From positions 253,001 to 317,000 of the forward strand of contig JAWQEG010000414.1 in assembly GCA_033782935.1 (NCBI GenBank): 64,000 nucleotides of DNA, in the 5' to 3' direction. Below the pieces are notes generated by a model that made no database searches, was not told where the DNA came from, and saw only the letters and a list, made by a program, of their open reading frames with translations. Of the stretch, positions 41,069 through 54,500 are shown piece by piece (position 1 is the stretch's first letter; every line of letters begins with the position of its first letter). Origin of the DNA: Petrolisthes cinctipes (lineage: Eukaryota > Arthropoda > Malacostraca > Decapoda > Porcellanidae). Made by a program: the position numbers and the translations under genes.

Positions 41069-43400
41069 ATGCTGAAAATCTATATTTTAGGTTCCCAAAG
41101 ACAATATGTGTATGCATCTTCTGTTCCCGTCTATATCCCAAATTCAGGTTCAAAACACCAGAAAATTCAGTATTTTTTGGTCCCAAAAGCGATCTGTACA
41201 TGCCTACTCCTTGCTAGAATGTTTTCAAGATACAGACCCAAAACATGCTCAAAATCGATATTTTAGGTTCAAAAAGTCGATATGTGCATGCATCCTCTGT
41301 ACCCGGATATATTCCAAATTCTAGCTCAAAACCACCGAAAATTCGATATTTTTGGGTCCCAGAAGCGATCTGTACATGCCTACTCAGTGCTAGAATATTT
41401 TCAAATTATACGCCCAAAACATACTAAAAATCGATATTTTGGGTGCCAAAGTCGATATGTGCATGCATCTTCTGTACCCGTTTATATCTCAAATTCAGGC
41501 TCAAAACACCCAAAAAATCGATATTTTTGTGTCCCAGAAGCGATCTGTACATGTCTCCACCGTGTTTGAGTATTTTCAAAATACAGGCCCAAAACATGCT
41601 CAAAATCGATATTTTAGGTGCCCAAAGTCGATATGTGCTTGCATCTTCTGTACCCGTTTATATCTCAAATTCAGGCTTGAAACACCCGAAAATTCAATGT
41701 TTTTGGGTCCCAGAAGCGATCTGTACGTGCATACTCCGTGTTAGAGTGTTTTTAAAATACAGGCCCAAAACATGCTGAAAATCGATATTTTATGTGCCGA
41801 AAGTCGATATGTGCATGCATCTTCTGTACCCGTTTATATCTCAAATTCATGCTCAAAACTCCGAAAATTCGATATTTTTGGGTCCCTTAAGCAATCTGCA
41901 CATGCCTACTCAGTGCTAGAATGTTTTCAAAATACAGGCCCAAAACATGCTCAAAATCGATATTTTAGGTGCCCAAAGTCGATATGTGCATGCATCTTCT
42001 GTATCCGTTTATATCTCAAATTCAGGCTCAAAACACCCGAAAATTCGATATTTTTGGGTCCCAGAAGCGATCTGTACATGCCTACTCCGTGTTAATGTAT
42101 TTTCAAAATACAGGCCCAAAACATGCTCAAAATCGATATTTTAGGTGCCCAAAGTCAATATGTGTATGCATCTTCTGTAACCGTCTATATCTCAAATTCA
42201 GGTTCAAAACACCAGAAAATTCGGTATTTTTGGGTACCAGAAGCGATCTGTACATGCCTACTCCTTGCTAGAAAGTTTTCAATATACAGACCCAAAACAT
42301 GCTCAAAATCGATATTTTAGGTGCAAAAAGTCGATATGTGCATGCATCCTCTGTACCCGGTTATATCCCAAATTCTGGCTCAAAACCCCCGAAAATTCGA
42401 TATTTTTGGGTCCCAGAAGCGATCTGTACATGCCTACTCATTGCTAGAATATTTTCAAAATACAGGCCCAAAACATGCTCAAAATCGATATTTTTGGTGC
42501 CCAAAGTCGATATGTGCATGCATCTTCTGTACCCGTTCATATCTCAAATTCAGGCTCAGAACACCCGAAAATTCGATTTATTTGGGTCCCAGAAGCGATC
42601 TGTACGTGTCTACTCAGTGTTAGAGTATTTTAAAGATACAGGCCCAAAACATGTTCAAAATCGATATTTTGGGTGCACAAAGTCGATATGTGCATGCATC
42701 CAATGTACCCGTTTATATCTCAAATTCAAACTCAAAACACCCGAATATTAGATATTTTTGGGTACCAAAAGCAATGTGTACATGCATACTCCGTGTTAGA
42801 GTATTTTCAAAATACAGGCCTAAAACATGCTGAAAATCGATATTTTAGCTGCCCAAAGTCAATATGGGTATGCATCTTCTGTACCCGTCTATATCCCAAA
42901 TTCAAGTTCAAAACACTCGAAAATTCGATATTTTTGGGTCCCAGAAGCAATCTGTACATGCCTACTTCTTGCTAGAATTTTTTCAAGATACAGACCCAAA
43001 ACATGCTCAAAATCGATATTTTAGGTGCAAAAAGTCGATTTGTGTATGCATCTTCTGTACCCGTTTATATCTCAAATTCAAGCTCAAAACACCCGAAAAT
43101 TCGATATTTTTGGTTCCCTTAAGCGATCTGTACATGCATACTCAGTGCTAGAATGTTTTCAAAATATAGGGTCAAAACATGCTAAAAATCGATATTTTAG
43201 GTGTCTAAAGTCGATATGTGCATGCATCTTCTGTACCCGTTTATATCTCAAATTCAGGCTCAAAACACCCCAAAATTCGATATTTTTGGGTCCCAAAAGC
43301 GATCTGTACATGTCTACTCCGTGTTAGAGTATTTTTAAAATACAGGCCCAAAACATGCAAAAAATCGATATTTTTGGTGCCCAAAGTCGATATGTGCATG
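41069..43400 (+). repeat. Satellite block also present at about 49.15-51.5 kb (copy 1)
   Basis: The succession of monomer variants here recurs about 8 kb downstream. The offset is 8086 bp near 41.1-41.4 kb, 8084 near 41.9 kb, 7908 from about 42.2 to 43.0 kb and about 8260 after 43.0 kb. The steps of 176 and 352 bp are the gain or loss of whole monomers inside one copy. Shared markers are TCTGTTCCCGTCTATATCC, CCCGGATATATTCCAAATTC, GAAAGTTTTCAATATACAG, GATATTTTTGGGTACCAAAAG and CAATATGGGTATGCATC. Confidence 0.8.
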
Positions 43401-46400
43401 CATCTTCTGTACCCGTTTATATCTCAAATTCAGGCTCAAAACACCCGATAATTCAATATTTTTGGGTCCCATTAGCGATCTGTACGTGCATACTATGTGT
43501 TAGAGTGTTTTTAAAATACAGGCCCAAAACATACTGAAAATCGATATTTTATGTGCCCAAAGTCAATATGTGTATGCATCTTCTGTACACGTGTATATCC
43601 CTAAGTCAGGTTCAAAACACCAGAACATTCGATATTTTTGGGTTCCAGTAGCGATCTGTACATGCCTACTCCTTGCTGGAATGTTTTCAAGATACAGACC
43701 AAAAACATGCTCAAAATTGATATTTTAAGTGCAAAAAGTCGATATGTGCATGCATCTTCTGTACCCGTTTATATCTCAAATTCAGGCTCAAATCTCCGAA
43801 AATTCGATATTTTTGTGTCCTTTAAGCAATCTGCACAATCCTACTCAGTGCTAGAATGTTTTTAAAATACAGGCTTAAAACATGTTATAAATCGATATTT
43901 TAGGTGTCCAAAGTCGATATGTGCATGTATCTTCTGTACCCGTTAATATCTCAAATTCAGGCTCAAAACACCCGAAAAATCGATATTTTTGGGTCCCTAA
44001 AGCGATCTGTACATGTCTACTCCGTTTTAGAGTACTTTTATAATACAGGCCCAAAACATGCTAAAAATCGATATTTTAGGAGCCCAAAGTCGATATGTGC
44101 ATGCATCATCTGTACCCGTTTATATCTCAAATTCAGGCTCAAAACACCCGAAAATTCAATATTTTTGGGTCCCAGAAGCGATCTGTACATGCCTACTCCG
44201 TGTTAAAGTATTTTCAAAATACAGGCCCAAAACATGCTGAAAATCTATATTTTAGGTGCCCAAAGTCGAAATGTGCATGCATCTTCTGTACCCGTTTATA
44301 TCTCAAATTCAGACTCAAAACACCCGAATATTCGATATTTTTGTGTCTCAGAAGCGATCTGTACATGCCTACTCCGTGTTAGAGTATTTTCATAATACAG
44401 GCCCAAAACATGTTAAAAATCGATATTTTAAGTGCCCAAAGTCGATATGTGCATGCATCTTCTGTACCCGTTTATATCTCAAATTCAGGCTCAAAACACC
44501 CAAAAAATCGATATTTTTGTGTCCCAGAAGCGATCTGTACATGTCTACACCGTGCTATAGTATTTTCAAAATGCAGGCCCAAAACATGCTCAAAATCGAT
44601 ATTTTGGGTGCCCAAAGTCGATATGTGCATGCATCTTCTGTACCCGTTCATATCTCAAATTCAGGCTCAGAACACCCTAAAATTCGATTTATTTTGGTTC
44701 CAGAAGCGATCTGTACGTGTCTACTCAGAGTATAGAGTATTTTAAAAATACAGGCCCAAAACATGCTCAAAATCGATATTTTGGGTGCCCAAAGTCGATA
44801 TGTGCATGCATCTTCTGTACCCGTTTATATCTCAAATTAAGACTCAAAACACCCGAATATTCAATATTTTTGGGTCCCGAAAGCAATGTGAACATGAATA
44901 CTCCGTGTTAGAGTATTTTCAACATACAGACCCAAAACGTGTCAAAATCGATATTTTAAATGTAAAAAGTCGATATGAGCATTCATCTTCTGTACCCGTT
45001 TATATCTCAAATTCAGGCTCAAAAACACCCGAAAATTCGATATTTTTGGGTCCCAAAAGCGATCTGTACATGCCTACTCCTTGCTAGAATGTTTTCAAGA
45101 TTCAGACCAAAAACATGCTCAAAATCGATATTTTAAGTGCAAAAAGTCGATATGTGCATGCATCTTCTGTACCCGTTTATATCTGAAATTCAGGCTCAAA
45201 ACTCGGAAAATTCGATATTTTTGGGTCCCTTATGCAATCTGCACATGCCTACTCAGTGCTAGAATGTTTTTAAAATACATGCTTAAAACATGCTATAAAT
45301 CGATATTTTAGGTGTCCAAAGTCGATATGTGCATGCATCTTCTGTACCCGTTTATATCTCAAATTCAGGCTCAAAACACCCGAATATTCGATCTTTTTGG
45401 GTCCCAAAAGCGATCTGTACATGTCTACTCCGTGTTAGAGTATTTTTTAAATACAGGCCTAAAACATGCTAAAAATCGATATTTTAGGTGCCCAAAGTCG
45501 ATATGTGCATGCATCTTCTGTACCCGTTTATATCTCAAATTCAGGCTCAAAACACCCGAAAATTCAATATTTTTGGGTCCCAGAAGCGATCTGTACGTGC
45601 ATAGTCCATGTTAGAGTGTTTTTTAAAATACAGGCCCAAAACATGCTGAAAATCGATATTTTATGTGCCCAAAGTCAATATGTGTATGCATCTTCTGTAC
45701 ACGTGTATATCCCTAATTCAAGTTTAAAACACCAGAAAATTCGATATTTTTGGGTCCCAAAAGCGATCTGTACATGCCTACTCCTTGCTAGAATGTTTTC
45801 AAGATACAGACTAAAAACATGCTCAAAATCGATATTTTAAGTGCAAAATGTCGATATGTGCATGCATCTTCTGTACCCGTTTATATTTCAAATTCAGGCT
45901 CAAAACTCCGAAAATTCGATATTTTTGGGTGCTTTAAGCAATCTGCACATGCCTACTCAGTGCTAGAATGTTTTTAAAATACAGGCTTAAAACATGCTAT
46001 AAATCGATATTTTAGGTGTCCAAAGTCGATATGTGCATGCATCTTCTGTACCCGTTTATATCTCAAATTCAGGCTCAAAACACCCGAAAATTCGATACTT
46101 TTGGGACCCAAAAGCGATCTGTACATGTCTACTCTGTGTTAGAGTATTTTTAAAATACAGGCCCAAAACATGCTAAAAATCGATTATTTAGGTGCCCAAA
46201 GTCGATATGTGCATGCATCTTCTGTATCCGTCTATATCCCAAATTCAGGTTCAAAACACCCGAAAATTCGATATTTTTGGATCCCAGAAGCTATCTGTAC
46301 ATGCCTACATCTTGCTAGATTTTTTTAAGATACAAACCCAAGACATGCTCAAAATCGATGTTTTAGGTGTCCAAAGTCGATATGTGCATGCATCTTCTGT

Positions 46401-49149
46401 ACCCGTTTATATCTCAAATTCAGGCTCAAAACACCCGAAAATTCAATATTTTTGGGTTCCAGAAGCCATCTGTACGTGCATACTCCGTGTTAGAGTGTTT
46501 TTAAAATACAGGCCCAAAACATGCTGAAAATCGATATTTTAAGTGCAAAAAGTCAATATGTGTATGCATCTTCTGTACCCGTTTATATCTCAAATTCAGG
46601 CTCAAAACACCCAAAAAATCGATATTTTTGTGTCCCAGAAGCAATCTGTACATGTCTACACCATGTTAGAGTATTTTCAAAATACAGGCCCAAAACATGC
46701 TTAAAATCGATATTTTAGGTGCCTAAAGTCAATATGTGCATGCATCTTCTGTATCCGTTCATATCTCAAATTCAGGCTCAGAACACCCGAAAATTCGATT
46801 TATTTGGGTTCTAGAAGCCATCTGCACATGCCTACTCAGTGCTAGAATATTTTCAAATTATACGCCCAAAACATACTAAAAATCGATATTTTAGGTGCCT
46901 AAGTCGATATGTGCATGCATCTTCTGTACCCGTTTATTTCTCAAATTCAAGCTCAAAACACCCGAAAATTCGATATTTTTGGGTCCCAGAAGCGATCTGT
47001 ACATGTCTACTCCGTGTTAGAGTATTTTTAAAATACAGGCCCAAAACATACTAAAAATCGATATTTTAGGTGCCCAAAGTCGATATGTGCATGCATCTTC
47101 TGTACCCGTTTATATCTGAAATTAGGCTCAAAACACCCAAAAAATCAATATTTTTGTGTCCCAGAAGCGATCTGTACATGCCTACTCCGAGTTAGAGTAT
47201 TTTCAAAATACAGGCCCAAGACATGCTCAAAATCAATATTTTAGGTGCCCAAAGTCGATATGTGTATGCATCTTCGGTACCCGTCTATATCCCAAATTCT
47301 GGCTCAAAACCCCCGAAAATTCGATATTTTTGGGTCCCTGAAGCAATCTGTACATGCCTACTCCTTGCTAGAATGTTTTCATGATACAGACCCAAAACAT
47401 GCTCAAAATCGATATTTTAGGTGCAAAAAGTCGATATGTGCATGCATCCTCTGTACCCGGTTATATCCCAAATTCAGGCTCAAAACCCCCGAAAAATCGA
47501 TATTTTTGGGTCCCTGAAGCGATCTGTACATGCCTACTCAGTGCTACAATATTTTCAAATTATACGCCCAAAACATACTAAAAATCGATATTTTGTGTAC
47601 CAAAGTCGATATGTGCATGCATCTTCTGTACCCGTTTATATCTCAAATTCAGGCTCAAAACACCCAAAAAATCGATATTTTTGTGTCCCAGAAGCGATCT
47701 GTACATGTCTACACCGTGCTATAGTATTTTCAAAATACAGGCCCAAAACATGCTCAAAATCGATATTTTAGGTGCCCAAAGTCGATATGTGCATGCATCT
47801 TCTGTACCCGTTTATATCTCAAATTCAAACTCAAAACACCCGAATATTCGATATTTTTGGGTCCCAAAAGCAATGTGTACATGCATACTCCGTGTTAGAG
47901 TATTTTCAAAATACAGGCCTAAAACATGCTCAAAATCGATATTTTAGCTGCCCAAAGTCAATATGTGTATGCATCTTCTGTACCCGTCTATATCCCAAAT
48001 TCAGGTTCAAAACTCTCGAAAATTCGATATTTTTGGGTCTCAGAAGCAATCTGTACATGCTTACTTCTTGCTAGAATGTTTTCAAGATACAGACCCAAAA
48101 CATGCTCAAAATCGATATTTTAGGTGCAAAAAGTCGAAATGTGCATGCATCTTCTGTACCCGTTTATATCTCAAATTCAGGCTCAAAACACCCGAAAATT
48201 CCATATTTTTGGGTCCCTTAAGCGATCTGTACATGCATACTCAGTGCTAGAATGTTTTCAAAATATAAGCTCAAAACATGCTAAAAATCGATATTTTAGG
48301 TGTCCAAAGTCGATATGTGCATGCATCATCTGTACCCGTTTATATCTCAAATTCAGGCTCAAAACACCCGAAAATTCGATATTTTTGGGTCCCAAAAGCG
48401 ATCTGTACATGTCTACTCCGTGTTATAATATTTTTAAAATACAGGTCCATAACATGCTAAAAATCGATATTTTGGGGGCCAAAGTCGATATGTGCATGCA
48501 TCTTCTGTACCCGTTTAGATCTCAAATTCAGGCTCAAAACACCCAAAAAATCGATATTTTTGTGTCCCAGAAGCGATCTGTACATGTCTACACCGTGTTA
48601 GAGTATTTTCAAAATACAGGCCCAAAACATGCTCTAAATCGATATTTTAGGTGCCCAAAGTCGATATGTGCATGCATCTTCTGTACCCGTTCATATCTCA
48701 AATTCAAGCTCAGAACACCCGAAAATTCGATTTATTTGGGTCCCAGAAGCGATCTGTACATGCCTACTCAGTGCTAGAATATTTTCAAATTATACGCCCA
48801 AAACATGCTAAAAATCGATATTTTGGGTGCCAAAGTCGATATGTGCATGCATCTTCTGTACCCGTTTATATCTCAAATTCAGGCTCAAAACACCAAAAAA
48901 TCGATATTTTTGTGTCCCAGAAGCGATCTGTACATGCCTACTCCGAGTTAGAGTATTTTCAAAATACAGGCCTAAAACATGCTCAAAATCGATATTTTAG
49001 GTGCAAAAAGTCGATATGTGCATGAATCTTCTGTATCCGTTTATATCTCAAATTCAGGCTCATAACACCCGAAAAATCGATATTTTTGGGTCCCAGAAGC
49101 GATCTGTACATGCCTACTCCGTGTTAAAGTATTTTCAAAATACAGGCCC

Positions 49150-51500
49150 AAAACATGCTGAAAATCGATATTTTAGGTGCCCAAAGTCAATATGTGTATG
49201 CATCTTCTGTTCCCGTCTATATCCCAAATTCAGGTTCAAAACACCAGAAAATTCGGTAGTTTTTGGTCCCAAAAGCGATCTGTACATGCCTACTCCTTGC
49301 TAGAATGTTTTCAAGATACAGACCCAAAACATGCTCAAAATCGATATTTTAGGTGCAAAAAGTCGATATGTGCATGCATCCTCTGTACCCGGATATATTC
49401 CAAATTCTGGCTCAAAACCCCCGAAAATTCGATATTTTTGGGTCCCAGAAGCGATCTGTACATGCCTACTCAGTGCTAGAATATTTTCAAATTATATGCC
49501 CAAAACATACTAAAAATCGATATTTTGGGTGCCAAAGTCGATATGTGCATGCATCTTCTGTACCCGTATATCTCAAATTCAGGCTCAAAACACCCAAAAA
49601 ATCGATATTTTTGTGTCCCAAAAGCGATCTGTACATGTCTACACCGTGTTTGAGTATTTTCAAAATACAGGCCCAAAAGATGCTCAAAATCGATAATTTA
49701 TGTGCCCAAAGTCAATATGTGTATGCATCTTCTGTACTCGTGTATATCCCTAATTGTGGTTCATAACACCAGAAAATTCGATATTTTTTGGTCCCAGAAG
49801 CGATCTGTACATGCCTACTCCTTGCTAGAATGTTTTCAAGATACAGATCAATAACATGCTCAAAATCGATATTTTAAGTGCAAAAAGTCGATATGTGCAT
49901 GCATCTTCTGTACCTGTTTATATCTCAAATTCAGGCTCAAAACTCCGAAAATTCGATATTTTTGGATCCCTTAAGCAATCTGCACATGCCTACTCAGTGC
50001 TAGAATGTTTTTAAAATACAGGCCCAAAACATGCTCAAAATCGATATATTAGGTGCCCAAAGTCGATATGTGCATGCATCTTCTGTATCCGTTTATATCT
50101 CAAATTCAGGCTCAAAACACCCGAAAATTCGATATTTTTGGGTCCCAGAAGCGATCTGTACATGCCTACTCCTTGCTAGAAAGTTTTCAATATACAGACC
50201 CAAAACATGCTCAAAATCGATATTTTAGGTGCAAAAAGTCTATATGTGCATGCATCCTCTGTACCCGGTTATATCCCAAATTCTGGCTCAAAACCCCCGA
50301 AAATTCAAAATTTTTGGGTCCCAGAAGCGATCTGTACATGTCTACTCAGTGCTAGAATATTTTCAAAATAAATGCCCAAAACATGCTCAAAATCGATATT
50401 TTAGGTTCCCAAAGTCGATATGTGCATGCATCTTCTGTACCCGTTCATATCTCAAATTCAGGCTCAGAACACCCGAATATTCGATTTAATTGGGTCCCAG
50501 AAGTGATCTGTACGTGTCTACTCAGTGTTAGAGTATTTTAAAGATACAGGCCCAAAACATGCTCAAAATCGATATTTTGGGTGCACATAGTCGATATGTG
50601 CATGCATCTTCTGTTTCCGTTTATATCTCAAATTCAAACTCAAAACACCCGAATATTAGATATTTTTGGGTACCAAAAGCAATGTGTACATGCATACTCC
50701 GTGTTAGAGTATTTTCAAAATACAGGCCCAAAACATGCTCAAAATCGATATTTTAGCTGTCCAAAGTCAATATGGGTATGCATCTTCTGTACCCGTCTAT
50801 ATCCCAAATTCAGGTTCAAAACACTCGAAAATTCCATATTTTTGGGTCCCAGAAGGAATCTGTACATGCCTACTTCTTGCTAGAATGTTTTCAAGATACA
50901 GACCCAAAACATGCTCAAAATCGATATTTTAGGTTCAAAAAGTCGAAATGTGCATGCATCTTCTGTACCCGTTTATATCTCAAATTCAGGCTCAAAACAC
51001 CCGAAAATTCAATATTTTTGGGTTCCAGAAGCGATTTGTACATGCCTACTCCGTGTTAGAGTATTGTCAAAATACGGGCCCAAAACATGCTCAAAATCGA
51101 TATTTTAGGTGCCCAAAGTCGATATGTGCATGCATCTTCTGTATCCGTCTATATCCCAAATTCAGGTTCAAAACACCCGAAAATTCGATATTTTTGGGTC
51201 CCAGAAGCAATCTGTACATGCCTACTCCTTACTAGAATTTTTTCAAGATTCAGTCCCAAAACATGCTCAAAATCGATATTTTAGGTGCAAAAAGTCGATA
51301 TGTGCATGCATCTTCTGTACCCGTTTATATCTCAAATTCAGGCTCAAAACACTCGAAAATTCGATATTTTTGGGTCCCTTAAGCGATCTGTACATGCATA
51401 CTCAGTGCTAGAATGTTTTCAAAATATAGGGTCAAAACATGCTAAAAATCGATATTTTAGGTGTCCCAAGTCGATATGTGCATGCATCTTCTGTACCCGT
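49150..51500 (+). repeat. Satellite block also present at about 41.1-43.4 kb (copy 2)
   Basis: This is the downstream counterpart of the 41-kb block, with the same markers in the same order. It has lost one monomer near 50.15 kb and gained two near 50.9-51.2 kb relative to copy 1. A 2-bp deletion (CCCGTATATCTC at about 49563) accounts for the 8086 to 8084 change in offset. Confidence 0.8.
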
Positions 51501-51539
51501 TTATATCTCAAATTCAGGCTCAAAACACCCGAAAATTCG

Positions 51540-54500
51540 ATTTTTGTGTGTCCCAGACGCGATCTCTACATGCCTACTTCGTGTTAGAGTATTTTTTTAA
51601 AGTACAGACCCAAAACATGCTCAAAATCGATATTTTGGGTGCTCAAAGTTGATATGTGCATGCATCTTCTGTACGCGATTATATATCAAATTCAGGCTCA
51701 AAATACACGAAAATTCAATATTTTTGGGTCCCTGAAGCAATCTGTACATGCCTCCTCCGTGTTTTAGTAATTTCAAAATACAGGCCCAAAACAAGCTGAA
51801 AATCGATGTTTTAGGTGCCCAAAGTCTATATGTGTATGCATCTTCTGTACCCGTTTATATCTCAAATTCAGGCTAAAAACACCTGAAAATTCGATATTTT
51901 TGTGTTCCAGAAGCGATCTGTACATGCCTACTCCGAGTTAGAGTATTTTGAAAATACAGGCTAAAAACATGCTCAAAATCGATATTTTGGGTGCCCAAAG
52001 TCAATATGTGTATGCATCTTCTGCACCCGTTTATATCTCAAATTCAAACACAAAACACCCGAAAATTCGATATTTTTCGGTCCCAGAAGCGATCTGTACA
52101 TGCCTACTCAGTGCTAGAATGTTTTCAAAAAATAGGCTCAAAACAAGCTAAAAAACGATATTTTAGGTGCCCAAAGTCAATATGTGCATGCATCTTCTGT
52201 ACCCGTTTATATCTCAAATTCAGGCTCAAAACACCCGAAAAATCGGTATTTTTGGGTCCTAGAAGCGATCTGTACTTGCCTACTCCTAGTTAGATTGTTT
52301 TCAAGATACAGACTCAAAACTTGCTCAAAATCGATATTTTAGGTGCCCAAAAGTCGATATGTTCATGCATCTTCAGTACCTGTTTATATCTCAAATTCAG
52401 GCTCAAAACCCACGAAAATTCGATATTTTGGGGTCCCAGAAGCGATCTGTACATGCCTACTCCGTGTTAGAGTATTTTCAAAATACAGGCCCAAAACATG
52501 CTGAAAATCAATATTTTAGGTGCCCAAAGTCAATATGTGTATGCATCTTCTATACCCGTATACATCCCCAATTCATGCTCAAAACACCCGAAAATTCGAT
52601 ATTTTGGGGTCCCAGAAGCGATCTGTACATGCCTACTCCGTGTTAGAGTATTTTCAAAATACAGGCCCAAAACATGCTGAAAATCAATATTTTAGGTGCC
52701 CAAAGTCAATATGTGTATGCATCTTCTATACCCGTATACATCCCAAATTCATGCTCAAAACACCCGAAAATTCGATATTTTTGGGTCCCAGAAGCGATCT
52801 GTACATGCCTACTCAGTGCTAGAATAATTTCAAAATATTGGCCCAAAACATGCTAAAAATCGATATTTTTGGTGCCCAAAGTCGATATGTGCATGCATCT
52901 TCTGTACCTGTTTATATCCCAAATTCCGGCTCAAAACACCCGAAAATTCGATATTTTGGGGTCCGAGAATCGATCTGTACATGCCTACTCCGTGTTAGAG
53001 TATTTTCAAAATACAGGTCTAAAACATGCTCAAAATCGATATTTTTGGGTGCCCAAAGTCGATATGTGCATGCATCTACTGTACGCGTTTTTTATATTTC
53101 AAATTCAGGCTCAAAGCATCCGAAAATTCGATATTTTTGGGTCCCAGAAGCAATCTGTACATGCCTACTCCTTGCTTGAATGTTTTCAAGATACAGACCC
53201 AAAACATGCTTAAAATCGATAATTTAGGTGCAAAAAGTCGATATGTGCATGTATCTTCAATACCCTTTTATATCTCAAATTCAAGCTTAAAACACCCGAA
53301 AAGTCAATATTTTTTGGTTTTTTAGAAGCAATCTGTACATGCCTACTCCGTGATAAAGTATTTTCAAAATATATGCCCAAAACATGCTGAAAATCCATAT
53401 TTTAGGTGCCCAAAGTCAATTTGTGCATGCATCATCTGTACCCTTTTATATCCCAAAATCAGGCTCAAAACACCCGAAAATTCGATATTTTTGGGTCCCA
53501 GAAGCGAACTGTACATGCCTACTCTGTGTTAGAGTATTTTCAAAATACAGGCCCAAAACATGCTGAAAATCAATATTTTAGGTGCCCAAAATCAATATGT
53601 GCATGCTTCTTCTGTACCCGATTATATCTCAAATTCAGGCTCAAAATATCCGAAAATTCTATATTTTTGGGTCCCAGAAGCGATCTGTACATGCCTACTT
53701 CGTGTTAAAGTATTTTCAAAATAAAGGCCCAAAACATGCTAAAAATCGATATTTTTGGTGCCCAAAGTCGATATGTGCATGCATTATCTGTACCCGTTTA
53801 TATCTCAAATTCATGCTCAAAGCACCCAAAAATTCAATATGCTTGGGCCTTCGAAGCGATCTGTACATGTCTACTCAGTGCTAAAATGTTTTAAAATATA
53901 GGCTTAAAACATGCTAGAAATCAATATTTTATGTGTCCAAAGTCGAGATGTGCATACATCTTTTGTACTCGTGTATATCCCAAATTCATGCTCAAAACAC
54001 CCAAAAATTCAAAATTTTTGGGTCCCAGAAGCGATCTGTACATGCCTACTCAGTGATGGAAGATTTTAAAAATATAGGCCTAAAACATGCTAAAAATCGA
54101 TATTTTAGGTGCCAAATGACGATATGTGCATGCATCTTCTGTACCCGTTTATATTTCAAATTCAGGCTCAAAACACCCGAAAAATCGATATTTTTGGGTT
54201 CCAGAACCGATCTGTACATGTCTACTCAGTGCTACAGAAGCAATCTGTACATGCCTACTCCGTGTTAGAGTATGTTTTAAAAATACAGGCCCAAAACATG
54301 ATAAAAATCAATATTTTGGGTGCCTAAAGTCGATATGTGCATGCAAATTCTGTACCCGTTTATATCTCAAATTCAGCCTCAAAACAACGGAAAATTCGAT
54401 TTTTGTGTGTCCCAGACGCGATCTGTACATGCCTACTTCGTGTTAGAGTATTTTTAAAGTACAGGCTCAAAACATGCTAAAAATCGATATTTTAAGTGTC

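Larger units (their letters stand above)
2160..49520 (+). repeat. Marker monomer class with AAATTATACGCCC
   Basis: A distinct class carries AAATTATACGCCCAAAACAT in place of AAAATACAGGCCCAAAACAT. It is followed by TACTAAAAATCGATATTTTG and a one-base deletion that gives GTGCCAAAGTCG. I find it near 2171, 2522, 4983, 7443, 8497, 10782, 12192, 13247, 15887, 18878, 19933, 22923, 23978, 25914, 27135, 27662 (variant AAATAATACG), 30478, 38413, 41403, 46855, 47555, 48787 and 49488. Spacings are close to whole numbers of monomers (2 to 45), with 6 and 17 recurring. The class is therefore a useful tag for higher-order blocks, but it does not define a single uniform higher-order unit. Confidence 0.85.

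Noticed and set aside
4628..53398. Minus-strand frames of 60-75 codons within the array
   Set aside because: They are antisense readings of the same monomers at recurring phases, with no independent signal.
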